Assembly (NCBI GenBank): GCA_025201345.1
Contig: JAIXMG010000018.1
Coordinates: forward strand, 620,001 to 684,000
Length of the DNA: 64,000 nt
Direction: 5' to 3'
Source of the DNA: Thamnidium elegans
Taxonomy: Eukaryota > Mucoromycota > Mucoromycetes > Mucorales > Mucoraceae
In this document: positions 20,247 to 31,582 of the stretch, one piece after another
Layout of the letters: every line of letters begins with the position of its first letter
Position numbering within the stretch: the stretch's first letter is position 1
Program-made: the position numbers and the translations under genes
The notes under the pieces: model-generated
Told to the model about the DNA's origin: nothing
What the model saw: the letters and a program-made list of their open reading frames with translations, nothing else
Databases searched by the model: none

Positions 20247-21128
20247 TCTTTATCAAGTTGAATGTCTTTCATGTCTATAGGTGATACTGGTGTGATTGTT
20301 GCGTGATTTCCTGTACTTTCATCTATAAAATTTACTATAAAACATTCAGTTATTTGGTCTTTTTTAAGCCATCTAGCTACTTGCGTAGCTGATGCTAGAT
20401 AATCAATATTAGTTGTCTCCTTTGTTTTTAATTGTGGATTAATTGTATTGATATTATGTAATGCTTTTGGTGGTGATACAGGATATATTTTGGTGACAAT
20501 AGTTGTATTTTTATCAGTAACTTCCCATGTGTCATTAAACCAGTCCGGTTTAGGTGCAGTGGTTTTTAACCAGTTACGACCCAGTATAATATCAAATTTT
20601 GATTCAAAGACATAAGCAGTGACCACTTCTTGTTATTCTTGGCTATCACCTAAAAATAATCTAAAGGTAATTTTTTTGTTACCATCGGCTGTTTCTACTG
20701 CTTGATTAATAATTTCCTTTTCTGTCAAAGCGTGTGAAAGTAATTTAGGATGAACGTAGTTTGTACTCGCACCATTATCGATTAGTATTTTGAATTTAGA
20801 TCCACCCACCATGGTTTTGTATAATGGTAATGCATTGGATGCGTTATCCACATTATTTAAAAATGATTTTTCGGTAGATGATAAGGTATGTGTTTCCGGA
20901 GCGATATTAGGTGATAACACGGGATAAGAGTAGGAGTCTTGATTATCAAAAGATGATAAATCAATTAGGTTTTTATTATCAAGATCATTGTTAGTATTAG
21001 TTTGATAGTTCTTTGTATTATCACTTAATGGATCATAGCTATCTAACAGTGCATTAAGTTGCTGACGAAAATTGTTAGACTTTCTATAGTTATTGTTATT
21101 GTTACCATAATTATTAGTATTACTATTA
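20168..21128 (-). pseudogene. Gypsy-2 gag tail and protease
   Basis: Asn-rich linker sequence (NNYGNNNNNYRKSNNF) is followed by the aspartic protease with FKILIDNGASTNYVHPKLL, where the usual D-S/T-G is D-N-G, an unusual active-site triplet. An in-frame TAA at about 20633 (SQE-stop-QEVV) separates this from the protease C-terminal part (FDIILGRNWL) and the linker. The frame is truncated on the right by the CACTA-2 terminus. Confidence 0.8.
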
Positions 21129-21370
21129 TCACTAAGGCGAGCAGAAATGATAAATTTATCATCACTGCTAATCAGTGATGATTGAATTATCATTGATGAT
21201 AAATTTATCAGCAATGATTAAGATTTATCACTGATGATTAGGATTATCATTGATGATTGGGACTATCATCAGTGCTTGATTTATCACTATTGATAATAAA
21301 TTATCATCAGTGCTTGATTTATCATCAGTGATAATAATTTATCATTACTGATTCAGCTATCAATATCGCT
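21129..21370. repeat. CACTA-2 left terminal and subterminal repeats
   Basis: About 230 bp are filled with GATAAATTTATCA, ATCACTGATGAT, TATCATCAGTG and TTATCATTGATGAT in both orientations. The CGAT core of CACTA-1 is replaced by a TGAT core, while the spacing and the AAATTTAT centre are similar. The following stretch 21371-22210 is AT-rich with poly-A tracts, holds two copies of a GTTAGAATAA(A/G) GAATCAAGTGATA block, and no gene that I can see. Confidence 0.85.
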
Positions 21371-22155
21371 AGTTTAACCTTAAAAAAATTTATTTGTAAA
21401 AAAAAAAGATTACAGCTCTTATTGGATCATTAAAAGGTCATTACATAAAATATTTATTCAATAATAGGGTATCGATAGCACATTTTGAGATACATTTATA
21501 TATAGAAAATAAGGAATTATAAAAAAAAGCGAAATTTTTTATTATTTACAAATGGTTTTTTGTGGGATTTATGTATATTAAGGGTAAGGGTATATGTTTA
21601 TATTATAGTCTGCTATTATCTTCTAGTATGTACAGGAATTAATTAGGGTATAGTAAAGTAAGAGGATAATACACACATGAAAGAAGCTAATATCCTGAAT
21701 AAAAGAAAGAGTTAGAATAAAATATTAAGTTTGAATCAAGTGATAATTACATAAATAACACACAGTAAGATAAGAGGAGAATACACAGGCGGAATAAGAC
21801 AATGCCTTGAATCAAAAAAGAGTTAGAATAAGCTATTAAGTTTGAATCAAGTGATATAATTACCATTTAGCTTTACAAAAGACAAAAAAAAAGCCTTAGA
21901 GTGAGTAGTAGTAGAAATACAAGCTTTATAAAATAAAAACAATAGTGTTAGAACTAAATAAATTATATACTTGACAGAACATTACCTGATCTCGAAGAAT
22001 GGGATGAATTACAACATGATTGGGAACAATTGTACACAAAGTTCAAAAAAAAAGAACTTTTATTTATTTGTAAAAAAAAAAAGAAAAAAGGAAGGAAAAG
22101 TAAAATAAAAAAAGAAAAGAAAAGTAAAATAAAGAAAAAAACAAGCTATTTATAC

Positions 22156-22186
<31 letters not shown>

Positions 22187-22210
22187 AAAAAAGGCAAAGA
22201 TTCTATTGGT

Positions 22211-23206
22211 TTAACCTCTTTTTCTCTTCTCGCCTAACACCTGATGGACTCCATCAATACTTACCTGTGGTAATTCAATTTCTTCTACCATACCAGCGAT
22301 TGAATACTCGTCGACTTCAATAGCGACCTATTATGTCAATCCAAAAAAAAAAAAGTTAATAATGCGAATAAAAAAAAGTAATAAAATAGCTTACGTTTGA
22401 TTTCCTTCCGGCCTTTCTTGAACCTTCATTACGAATAGCTACAGACAGCAAGTAACATGCTACCCAGCTGTCTTCTGCACAATCCAACGGAAGACAGGCT
22501 TGGTTGGTGAGCGTCTCCAAGACAATGTGCTCGACAACCAACGCCATGCGTTCCCTGTCTCCCTTTGACATGGCTGACCATCGAAATCCTTGGTTTGCGT
22601 TCTCAAAGTGCGTACGAACAAACAGAGTGACCAATACATTTGTCTTTTCGTATCGATCAACTGCATCTTGAAGTCGTGCCTCATGATCTTCTTCGGTCGT
22701 AGCCATGCCGTACGTAACATTCTTCTTTTCCAGCCAAAGAGTACACATTGCTGTGATCAGATTCTTCACATTGTTGGGTGCTACACCAGTTTTCAAAGAG
22801 ACATTACTCTTACCATAGCAACGTTTACCACGGTTGCTTTTTGCCTTGCTTACAATATCATCGACCTTTTCTTGGCTATTGAAGATCTCAAAAGAAGACG
22901 GGTTGATTTGCAACTGGCTTGTACTTACAGAGCGAGATCCTAAATAAACAAACAGTAGTTAGAACCAAGCAAAATAATATTTATTTCCTTAACCAAATTA
23001 TTACCTGAACCCAATGAAACAGGATTAAAAGAGAAGCCAGAAGAGTTTCTACTATTCAAGGCCAACAGTTGAGATAACATCACCTTAATTTCTCGTACTT
23101 CCCCTATAAGAGTGTCAAGTTTAACAGAGTCAGAAAGAGAGGGATTGATGTCAAACTCTTGTAAAAACCGAAGAGAGTCCAAAGGGTATTCATTGCCGTC
23201 AGTCAT
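22211..23206 (-). CDS. CACTA-2 accessory protein, 3 exons, intact
   Basis: Exons 23005-23206, 22395-22939 and 22211-22327 total 864 nt and give 287 aa with no stop. Exon 1 has exactly the same 202-nt length as in CACTA-1. Conserved wording between copies includes LGSG at the first junction, SNRGKRCYGK, LWLEKKNVTYGMAT, VVEHIVLETLTNQACLPL and LLSVAIRNEG. The C-terminus ends EKRKRG. The two copies have different basic ends but the same fold-like core. Because this frame has stayed open in both copies while the transposase has decayed in each, it may have remained under selection longer. Function unknown; the subterminal-repeat-binding role is only an analogy to En/Spm. Confidence 0.78.
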
Positions 23207-23888
23207 ATTATATTTGCGTTTTTAAAATAAAAGTAGAATGTTTTTTTTTTCTAAAGTAAAAAAGTTCCTTTAAATACAATTTTAAATCCATTATTTACCT
23301 GACGAGGAACCAAAATAGTTTTCTGTCAAACGTCCCGTTTAGGTAGAAGCAAGAAATAAATCACAGTAAAAAAAAAGGGGCGGAACCAATGGCTAGATTT
23401 TTCAAAGCAAGTCATCTATTCAATCGTATTAGTCTAGGAGCATGTTGGTATCATTTTAATGCTTTATATTTTTTATATTACGTACATTTACTTTATGTTA
23501 TCGGTATAATCTCTTCATTTTGGCTCTTGTGTCCATTTAGCGTTCAATTATTGTCTACAACATCTTTTTTTGTGCAAATTTTCAGTTACACAAGAATATT
23601 AAACGAAGCTCTATGACTGGTTCCTACTACTATTTTGAAGCTAATGCCAAGTAAGAAATATCTCCTCATTTACACCGATAGTTCCAGGAAAATAAAACAA
23701 AGCGCAAGGAGTGATTCAGACAAGTATTTTGAAATTAATTGCCAAAGATAAAATATCTACCGTAAAACGCCTTTTTTTTTAAAAAAAAAAAATGCCAAGT
23801 TATTTTTTTGTATAAAAGTACCCAGAAAAAAAAAGAAATAACTTACATTAATTTCAAATAAAAATATTCCATTAAACAGCTTATTAAA
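23207..23888. promoter_or_regulatory. Divergent promoter region of CACTA-2
   Basis: TATAAAAG at 23811-23818 lies about 70 nt upstream of the transposase ATG, and TATTTAAA (23269-23276 on +) lies about 63 nt upstream of the accessory ATG. Both match CACTA-1 in sequence and placement. An open stretch of 75 codons at 23389-23616 is not conserved in CACTA-1, and I do not call it. Confidence 0.5.
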
Positions 23889-26800
23889 ATGTCTTATACT
23901 TATAATCCCAACAAGCGTACACGTGTATCCAGCAACAGTATCAATTATGTTCGCCAGCTCCTTGTCCAACAGGCCAGATCCCTTTCAATTATTGATCCCC
24001 CAGTTGCAAATAATTCTGAAAGTGAGTATGACTACAGCGAGTACATGGATTTCAATGATGAGCCAGAAACTACTGGTGATTTCTTAGAAAACGAAGGTAA
24101 ATATTAATGATAATGACACGTAAATTCTATAAAATATCCATAGTCTTACTTACTAAACCATCTATATAACAGAACCATTTGACTCTGAGTGTTTACTTGC
24201 TGACTCCTTTTCTTCTTCTGAAGTTGACAATGAATTACTCGAAGATCTTGAGCAAGCTGATGATGATATTGAATATAAATTGAATATTCCCAAATTTGCA
24301 TTCACCAATATCGAAAAATATAGTGTGATGTTTGAAGAAGTATGTGATACATACAACATCAGCCGAGAAGGTTCAAGAGCAATGAGACATTTAATCAACA
24401 TGATGCTTGCTGACGAAAGCTTGGGTAAATATATTAATTGAGACTATTATATTGATCCTATTAGAGACTAATAGTTTTTTTTTAAAAAAAAAATTACCTT
24501 GTATATTGATTCAGACTCTACTACTAGCAAACTCTTGAGCAATGAAGCCTGTGCCAGCCTTGTCAAGAATGTTATACCGTTACAGATGACAAGATCTTAC
24601 GACGTTTGTAACAATGGATGCTATTTGTATAGTCTAGAAGATGATCACCTTCTCAATTGTCCAGTATGCAATTCATCGAGACTATTATCAAAAATCACTA
24701 AAATGGTCTCAATCGCAGATAAAGTAGCAGAGATGATATCTTCAGAAGAAATACGTCAGAACTTGATAGATCGCCAAAAAGACGTAATTGAAAATATAAC
24801 AAGAAACAATGATACGTACGCTGATATCTTCGACGGAGAGATTTTCAAGAACCTTTATAGTAGCCAAGCTATCAACACTGACCAAAATATAATAAATATA
24901 TACTTGAAAATTGATGTCGACGGGTTTACGTCCTCAAGTTCCCATTCAAGTATGATCATGATCCACGCTGTTGTATTGAATCTAGAAAGTTCTGAAAGGT
25001 ACAAAAGTTAAAGAAAGACTGGTTAATAAGTTGTGACGAAGTATTAACGAGTTAAATTGTTTACCTTTTTGATAGATATGCCAGACACGCAACTTTCCAA
25101 ATCGGCATTCTTCCTGGTAAATCCAAATCTGATTTTAATTCCTTTTTAAAACCAATTGTAAACGAACTCAAGACACTTTCGGAAAAAACCATTGTTAACC
25201 AAATAGGTACAGAACTTCCTATAAGATGTAAAGTATATGCTCTTTTTGTAAATGGTGATGGTATTGAATGTAACAGACTTATGAATTTTTCTGGACATAC
25301 TGGGTAAGTACATAGGTATATAAAAAAAAATGCAATACATTAGCTAACCTTTTTTCTTCTTCGCTAATAAAGAAAAAATGGCTGTAGGTTTTGTCTTACA
25401 CTGGGTTCTCAACGATCAGACGGTCCACCAAATACACGAAGAGCTGGAATGTATTTTGCAGATCGCACTGCCCCTTTGAGGTCTAAAGAAAGCTTATTAT
25501 TAGAGGATTCAAGCTCACTTTACGTATGTTCTTTTTTTTTTAAAAAAAAACAAAAATTAATAATAATACTCACATATCACTATTTTTAAGCGTGAAAACA
25601 CGTATGGGATCAAGAAGCCAACTATATTTGGAACACTCTCTACGTTTTCTGGTTCCTGTACCTTTGGTTTTGACGAACTTCACGGTATCTCCAATATCAG
25701 CAAGTTGTTTTTTGATTTATTATCGAAACGTTATAATGACAGCTACAAATATTACGGTAATGAATCTGCCTATCCGTTTCAGTTGTCGAATAAACAATTT
25801 GAATGCTTAAATGTTGGTATTCAAAACTCGCGATTGTTGATCCCGGCCGGGGTATTTCAAGGTGGCTTTCATCCTGTCAACCCATTAAATGTAAAAGGTC
25901 TTTATAGAAGTATCGACTGGATACAGTGGCTTATATATATTGTACCTGTTCTAGTTGTCAGTCTATTTGAAGATCCATCCATCAAAACAGCCATTTTAGC
26001 TTTGACTAGGGCATGCGCATTGTCCTTACAGTGGGAAGTATCTAAAGCTGACATTGGCGAAATTAAGGAGTGAGTATTCAGCGAGAAGTAAATTTTAGTT
26101 TGGTGTTATTTAACTTACTTATTTGATTAAACTATATAGTTCTCTTGAAACTTGGTATCGCTATATTGATAGACAAATTACCGCAAAAGCTATTTCAAAT
26201 TCTATTTACAAGTCGTCGATGCATCACCTTTTTCACATCCCCCATATTATCGAACAATGCTCTTCTTTAAGAAACATTAGTGTTAGAAGTATGGAGCGCG
26301 AGATTGGAAATTACAAAAAGAAGATGAGAGCAAGAGTGAATGTGGATGCGAATGCAATAAATGTTCTTGAAAGGATCACACGGTTCAAATTTTTAGAAGC
26401 TACCGGTATGATTGATTTCTCTGTTTTGTATAATAGAAACCCGGAAAGTAACAAGACAGGCTTCGTCAAGCATCCAGCTACGTATATAGACAATTGCAAT
26501 GACTATCCACAACTATGGGAACCATTTTCTTCTCCCGTTTTGATACCTAAGGGTTATTCTGGTGACCTTACTATTGAAGGTTTGGTTAGAATGGATTCGT
26601 TGATTCTAGCAATAGCATCTTACAAGCGTCGCTTCTTGGGTATCAACAAAGGCCGCCCACTAGTGTTGAACTTGGACTTAATAATAACGCCAGCAGCAAA
26701 AACTATGGCGTGACTCCCATGTACTTACTTCTGTTCTTTTTAAATCCAAATTACCAGCAAGCTGTACTAAAAGAGGCGGAGAGTTTGTAATGTTTGAGTC

Positions 26801-27253
26801 GAATGTAAAAAAAAGGTACGTTTTATTTATATATGTTTATTTACCATTGCTGACATTTCCACTTTTCTAATGACTACTAGGGTCAATAATCGTTTACAAT
26901 CTATTCCAAACTGGTATCTCGGTAAGCTCTTATTCTTTTTTGAAATTGACTTGGAACTTGAAGAAAGTAGACCCCATGGAAGTTTCTATGCTGTCGTTGA
27001 GGTCATGAAATCGCACAAAACTGCTCTTCATTCAAAATCTATACCAATGGTTCAGCCATTTAGTGAAACAGAAAATAAAAAGTACGCGGTGATAGACGTT
27101 GCTGATATAATTTCTACAGTCGGTTTAATACAAAAAACAGACCTGAAAAATAACCAGGTTGAGCCATCTAACTGGTTCTACGTGATTTCTCCTTCCACAG
27201 CATTCCATAAAGACATGTCGACAAATGCAGGCAAGATTAACGACTTGTTGTAG
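23889..27253 (+). pseudogene. CACTA-2 transposase (tnp2/Plavaka-like), 8 exons, one frameshift
   Basis: Exons are 23889-24096, 24173-24424, 24515-24998, 25076-25303, 25373-25523, 25591-26069, 26140-26815 and 26881-27253, about 949 aa after correcting one base. Exons 5, 6 and 8 have exactly the same lengths as in CACTA-1 (151, 479 and 373 nt). Key motifs persist: CPVC, LKIDVDGF, PGKSKSDFNSF, FVNGDGIECNRLMNFSGHTG, GCRFCL, GFDELHGISN and NPLNVKGLYRSIDW. In exon 7 a run of five A near 26697-26701 (PAAK-T-MA-stop) replaces four and shifts the frame; CACTA-1 is in frame there. One base pair therefore separates each copy from a full transposase, at different sites. Confidence 0.85.
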
Positions 27254-27893
27254 TAGTACAATTTTTTTTTCGTCGTTTAATGATAATAATAATAAAAGGT
27301 TAATAAAAAGATTATTTTGTCTCAAAAAAAAAAACAGTTTTGCCAAAAAAAGATTTATTTACTTTGATCGTGACTTGCGATTTCTTAAGTGATGTTTATT
27401 GTGAATATTTGTAGTGCTGAAGTTAATGAAAGTCTCGATGTTCCTAATAGAATAATCCGTGGAAGTTATTTTACGATTCTGGTTGACGGCAGTATTAATT
27501 TAGAATTAAGAAAAAATAAAATAAAGTTACAATGATGCTTCAAAAAAAAAGCTCTTATATATAGTATTTCACTGGGCGGAATATTAAATATAACGGTAAG
27601 TCAGTGTTATGAAAAGAAAAATATTATTCACTGATAAACTTATCATCAATGATTGTCTAACGATTGAGATCACTTTTATTTCAAACGACGATTTTTTGTT
27701 AGCAAAAAAAAAAAAAAAAAAAAAAAAAAAGTGAGAAAAAAAAAGTAAATCTGTGCTTAATTTAGAGGAGCTTCAATCTCACTGATAATTTTATTTCTGT
27801 ACAGCTTAATTTGAATCATTACTGACGCTGTAATCAGTCCACTGATTCTGCAATCATTGATGATTAAATTTATCATTTTTTCTCGCCATAGTG
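27254..27893. repeat. CACTA-2 right non-coding and subterminal zone
   Basis: A poly-A/T-rich tail of the transposase gene is followed from about 27630 by the TGAT-type repeats (CACTGATAAACTTATCATCAATGATTG, CACTGATAATTTTAT, ATCATTGATGATTAAATTTATCA) and the terminal CTCGCCATAGTG. No gene is visible. The density of repeats is lower than at the left end. Confidence 0.75.
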
Positions 27894-29052
27894 GTTGTCG
27901 GATACTGCAAGTTTAAATTCAGAGTTAGGTATAGTGCAAACAGATGTAGGATCAATGTTAGCGTTGTCATCTAATTCTCTTTTAATAGAATTCATGAATT
28001 GGTTACGAATATTTTCTGTTCCGAAGTATTCAAAAGAAGGAGTGTTAGGAGAAGGATCGATTGGATCTTCAATCGTAGGTAATGTGGAGTCGTTCCAAGT
28101 TGTAATTAGACCAGTGACAGCTATATTGAGACGAGGCATTAAGTCAAGTCCTATGCATATATCAGCTTCACTATGAAGGTCAAATACTTCAAATTTATGA
28201 TGGTGTTGTACTTACGTAGTATATTCAATGATACAAATTTATACATAATTTATACAGGTATATGTTCTCACATATTGCTTACATAAATTATACACAAATG
28301 TTGTATATTACATATATCTACTCAGACACCTTCTATTGTTCTCTTTTATCGATTATATAAGCATTAGACTGTTTTAATTCTTATCAAGGACAAATAGCTG
28401 GTTCATAAATAATGCCCCAATTATTTTGAATGAACAAGCCTCTATCCTGGATCTTTTATTTAGAAAAGCCAATTAGAAAGATAATAAGCATTGCCGCTGT
28501 TACAATTGACCTTCTAAAGAAACTATTTATATTTCCAAATTGCTCATCCACTATTAGATGGTTAATATTGTCCATGTTTCATATTAAGTGGATAAGCGCT
28601 TATTTAACTTATTTTGTATATAAGGCACACATTATTTCATTAAAAAAACAAAAATCCCTTTTTAAAGTCTGATAAATTCTACGTTTATTTTCTTTATTTT
28701 CTTTTTTTGATACTTACTTTTATTAGCATAATCGTCAATATCACAGATGGACAGTAATATTGTTATAGAATACTTTTATTTTTTCAATAAAGCCTATTCG
28801 TGGAACAGTGTTATTTTTATGACCCAAAGAAATGATATTGTTTTTATTATTTATGGGGGAAGAAGAAATACTACTAGTACTATTATTATTGGGACAAACA
28901 GGTGTGAGACCGAGTGTTTTGACCAGTGATGGTTTAATTGCAGAGAGGTTAGAACCAGTGTCAAGATATGCCCATGTTTGGTAGTTCTGTATTGTAATAG
29001 GTACAAGAATAGAATGTGAATTTTTAATTAGAGTGGGTTCTGGATTAATAGT
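27894..29052 (-). pseudogene. Gypsy-3 protease and pol linker, truncated
   Basis: Directly after the gag TAA and in the same frame comes NPEPTLIKNSHSILVPITIQ, then the aspartic protease motif WAYLDTGSNLSAIKPSL. A Ser/Asn-rich loop follows, and the region resumes beyond solo LTR-F with FEVFDLHSEADICIGLDLMP and NIAVTGLITTWND. The reading frame is intact across the excised LTR. It ends at KLAVSDN against CACTA-2, before any reverse transcriptase. Protease matures the Gag-Pol polyprotein. The frame has no other stop, which suggests a young insertion. Confidence 0.82.
28204..28745 (+). mobile_element. Solo LTR-F (542 bp) in Gypsy-3
   Basis: It begins TGTTGTACTTACGTAG and ends AATATCACA. GATGG is duplicated at 28199-28203 and 28746-28750. 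Its removal restores NNITVHHKFEVFD. It belongs to the same family as LTR-E (inverted). Together they show that this family inserted in both Gypsy-2 and Gypsy-3. Confidence 0.9.
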
Positions 29053-30179
29053 TTAGTTTTTAGTAGTAGACTTACATTGTTGGGATATGTCTTCCAACAT
29101 ATCAATATCCTCGTCGTCGTCAACAAAGGTTAATGCTTGTAAGGAAGCAGAAGGAGAAGAGCGCTGGGCTTGGTTGTTGTTATTTACAGGTTGTAAATTC
29201 ATTGCTCGTTGTGTGAGCTCGTCTACAGCAGGTGCAGGATCAGCGGGTTTACCATAGAACCGGACAGAAGAGGAGGAGGACTGACCTTTACCCTTTGGAC
29301 AAATATGGCTAGGTGACCAATTTTCAACACCGCATCTGAAACAAGGATTTTTCTTTTTAGAAAAAGAAGAATTGTTGGTACCAGTGCTTGCAAAGTTAGA
29401 ATTTGCATTTTTGAGAGCACGACAAGAATCGGTAGAATGATAAGTGCAGTATTGTTGGTTAGAACCAGAGGCAGCGGGTGCATTCGAGTCTCTTGTGAAA
29501 GGGCGAGAATTGTTTGAGGAGTGGCGCTGGCGTCCACCGGAGTGACGTTTCTCAATACGAGATGGAGAAGCAGAAGAGGTAGAAGAATGATTGTTTCTTC
29601 TTGAACGGCTATAGAGCTTATTGTAAAGCTCCTTAGCTAACGCCATTATGAATGACAGATTACGCTTAGTGGTGCTCGGAGCAGTAGCTAACGCAACGGT
29701 AACTTGATCAGAAAGCTCAAGAGGTAGAGCAGATACAAAACGAGGGCAAAGAACTGAAGCAGATGTTAACCCAGCACGACGTTTTAAGTCCTGGAACTTG
29801 TCAATGAAAGATTCAATGGATTGATGTTGCGACATACGTAAGTTAAGGAGATCCGTAGTAGCAGATTCCTGTTCAGCATCTACTGTAATACCATACTGAC
29901 CGTTGATGGCTGTCTTAAACACTTCCCAAGCAGCGCAAGGGAACTCGGTGGTGAAATCAGATAACCAAGCTCGAATCTCAGTAGGTAAACAGAGAGGTAA
30001 AAGACGTTGCCAATGCTCATTCAAATCAAGTTGGTAGGTATTCAACACATCTTCGAATTTACTAATACATGATTTCAAGTTATTGAAAACAGTACGAGTG
30101 GTATCGTAGACATGGCCTGACCATTGAAAGAAAGGTAATTGAGTAGGTACAATAGCACGGGGCGTAGGTTTGTACATTG

Positions 30180-31507
30180 CACTATGGCCAGATATTTAGT
30201 AAATGATACTGTTATTAGTGGACATAGTTACTAAATACGGAATATATTCCGCTATTTTCAGTAGAAAATACTCTTCCCCTTTTTTTTATTCTAAATTTAG
30301 ATTTTTCTTTACCCGGGAATTAAAATATTAAAAAGGTGCATATCAATGTTCTATAATATATAGGTATATTACAGCGTCATAGTCGTTTAGATCTTAGCAC
30401 TTACATGTATAGAGGAATAAGTTAATTATCAAAGTACAAATAATATAGACAAATATATAAATTTATTTAAAGAAAAAAAAAAGAAAAAAAGACACTGCCA
30501 CGTTATCCAAAAAAAAAAAAAAAAAAAAAAAAAAAATAGAGACGCTACGATAATAAAAAAAATTGATTTACTACATATATTCGTGCTTTCTTTTTTTCAG
30601 TATACGTAAGACTTACCATATAAATTTCAGAATCACGTATAAAAAAAGAGGTCGTTTAGCCAAGCAGAAGGTGACTTTTTTTTTCAACCGCAGACGTAAG
30701 CGACCTTGCCTTTCCCCCCCCCCTTTTTTTTTTCTTTTCCTTTTTTATATATACTTTTACTTCACTTTATACACAAAAGACTAATCTCAATGGTAACAAT
30801 AAACTGAATCTCTTGAAATGGAACATAACTGTTTTTCTTCTTCTCTAGTTCATTCGCCTCTATTGTATCCCTAAACGCTAAGTAAAGTATTTTTTTTTAT
30901 TTTGTTCCACTGCTAAAACAATTTTTTTTTGTTCGTTTGCTTTTAGATATTTAACCATTGAATACTATTATGGTTCACCTTAAGGTACACATCTTTTAGT
31001 TATTTTTATTTACTACCTATTAATATCTACAAACATTTATATATTTACAGAGAAGAAACCGTTTAACCATATGTCTTGGTTTTTTATTTACTTGTAAGTT
31101 TGATAATAACACTATTTATGTAAAACAGATTTTAACCATATATATTATGTAGAAGTAAGTTGTTATAAATGGCTACTGAATAAAGAACAACGGCTACTAA
31201 ATAAAAAACAATGGCTACTAAATAAAGAGCAATGGTTACTGAATAAAGAGCAATGGTTACTGAATAAACAGACTCATGACGTATTTTTTAGTGGAATTTC
31301 TACTAAATAGGGTATATAAGATACCATTTCAATTTCAGTATCCAACTTACTGCGTTCAGTGGAAAATATACTGCATAATAAATCCAGTATACATGGATAC
31401 TAAATTCAGTAACCATACTATCTCATAGTTTCCGAATTTACAGTGTGCATATTTAGAAACACTTCTACTGTTATTAGTATAAAAAACAACTTTATCTGGC
31501 CACAGTG
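30180..31507. mobile_element. CACTA-N copy A: 1328-bp non-autonomous CACTA element
   Basis: The ends are CACTATGGCCAGATA and TATCTGGCCACAGTG, flanked by TTG on both sides (30177-30179 and 31508-31510). There is no transposase frame. The interior holds poly-A, C10-T11 and similar low-complexity tracts. Near the right end is an array of five ~21-bp units around GGCTACTAAATAAA (about 31168-31275). The motif TACTRAATA also recurs in both subterminal zones. Its terminal repeat differs from CACTA-1/2 beyond CACTA, so its autonomous partner is another family. Confidence 0.9.
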
Positions 31508-31582
31508 TTGGAGGAGTAATGACCGGAGTCATGAGACGTTGAACCTCAATTAATTCTTCCAGAGAAGAACGAAGAGACCTTA

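Larger units (their letters stand above)
16575..21128 (-). mobile_element. Gypsy-2: 3' part of a Ty3/Gypsy element
   Basis: On the minus strand it contains, from 3' to 5', an LTR, polypurine tract, integrase, RNase H, reverse transcriptase, protease and the tail of gag. It is a sister of Gypsy-1 (the same motif order and similar wording, for example DLLSRRDGPNC). It ends abruptly at the left terminus of CACTA-2, and its gag start, primer site and 5' LTR are not found on the other side. It also carries solo LTR-E, two nonsense changes and a small deletion. Confidence 0.9.
21129..27893 (+). mobile_element. CACTA-2: second copy of the two-gene CACTA family
   Basis: It starts CACTAAGGCGAG and ends CTCGCCATAGTG, an inverted repeat with one mismatch, and has the same gene pair and exon layout as CACTA-1. 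The protein sequences are roughly three-quarters identical by eye in exon 8 and lower in the accessory gene. Flanking triplets (TAT left, GTT right) are not a duplication, and the flanks belong to two different Gypsy elements. The element therefore looks like a recombination product. Subterminal repeats use a different motif from CACTA-1. Confidence 0.92.

Noticed and set aside
16926..21128. Endogenous virus with an envelope gene
   Set aside because: Only gag/pol-type domains are present in all three Gypsy elements; there is no reading frame after integrase that could be an envelope.
22030..22323. 97-codon Lys-rich frame
   Set aside because: It is poly-A-derived sequence antisense to the 3' exon of the CACTA-2 accessory gene.
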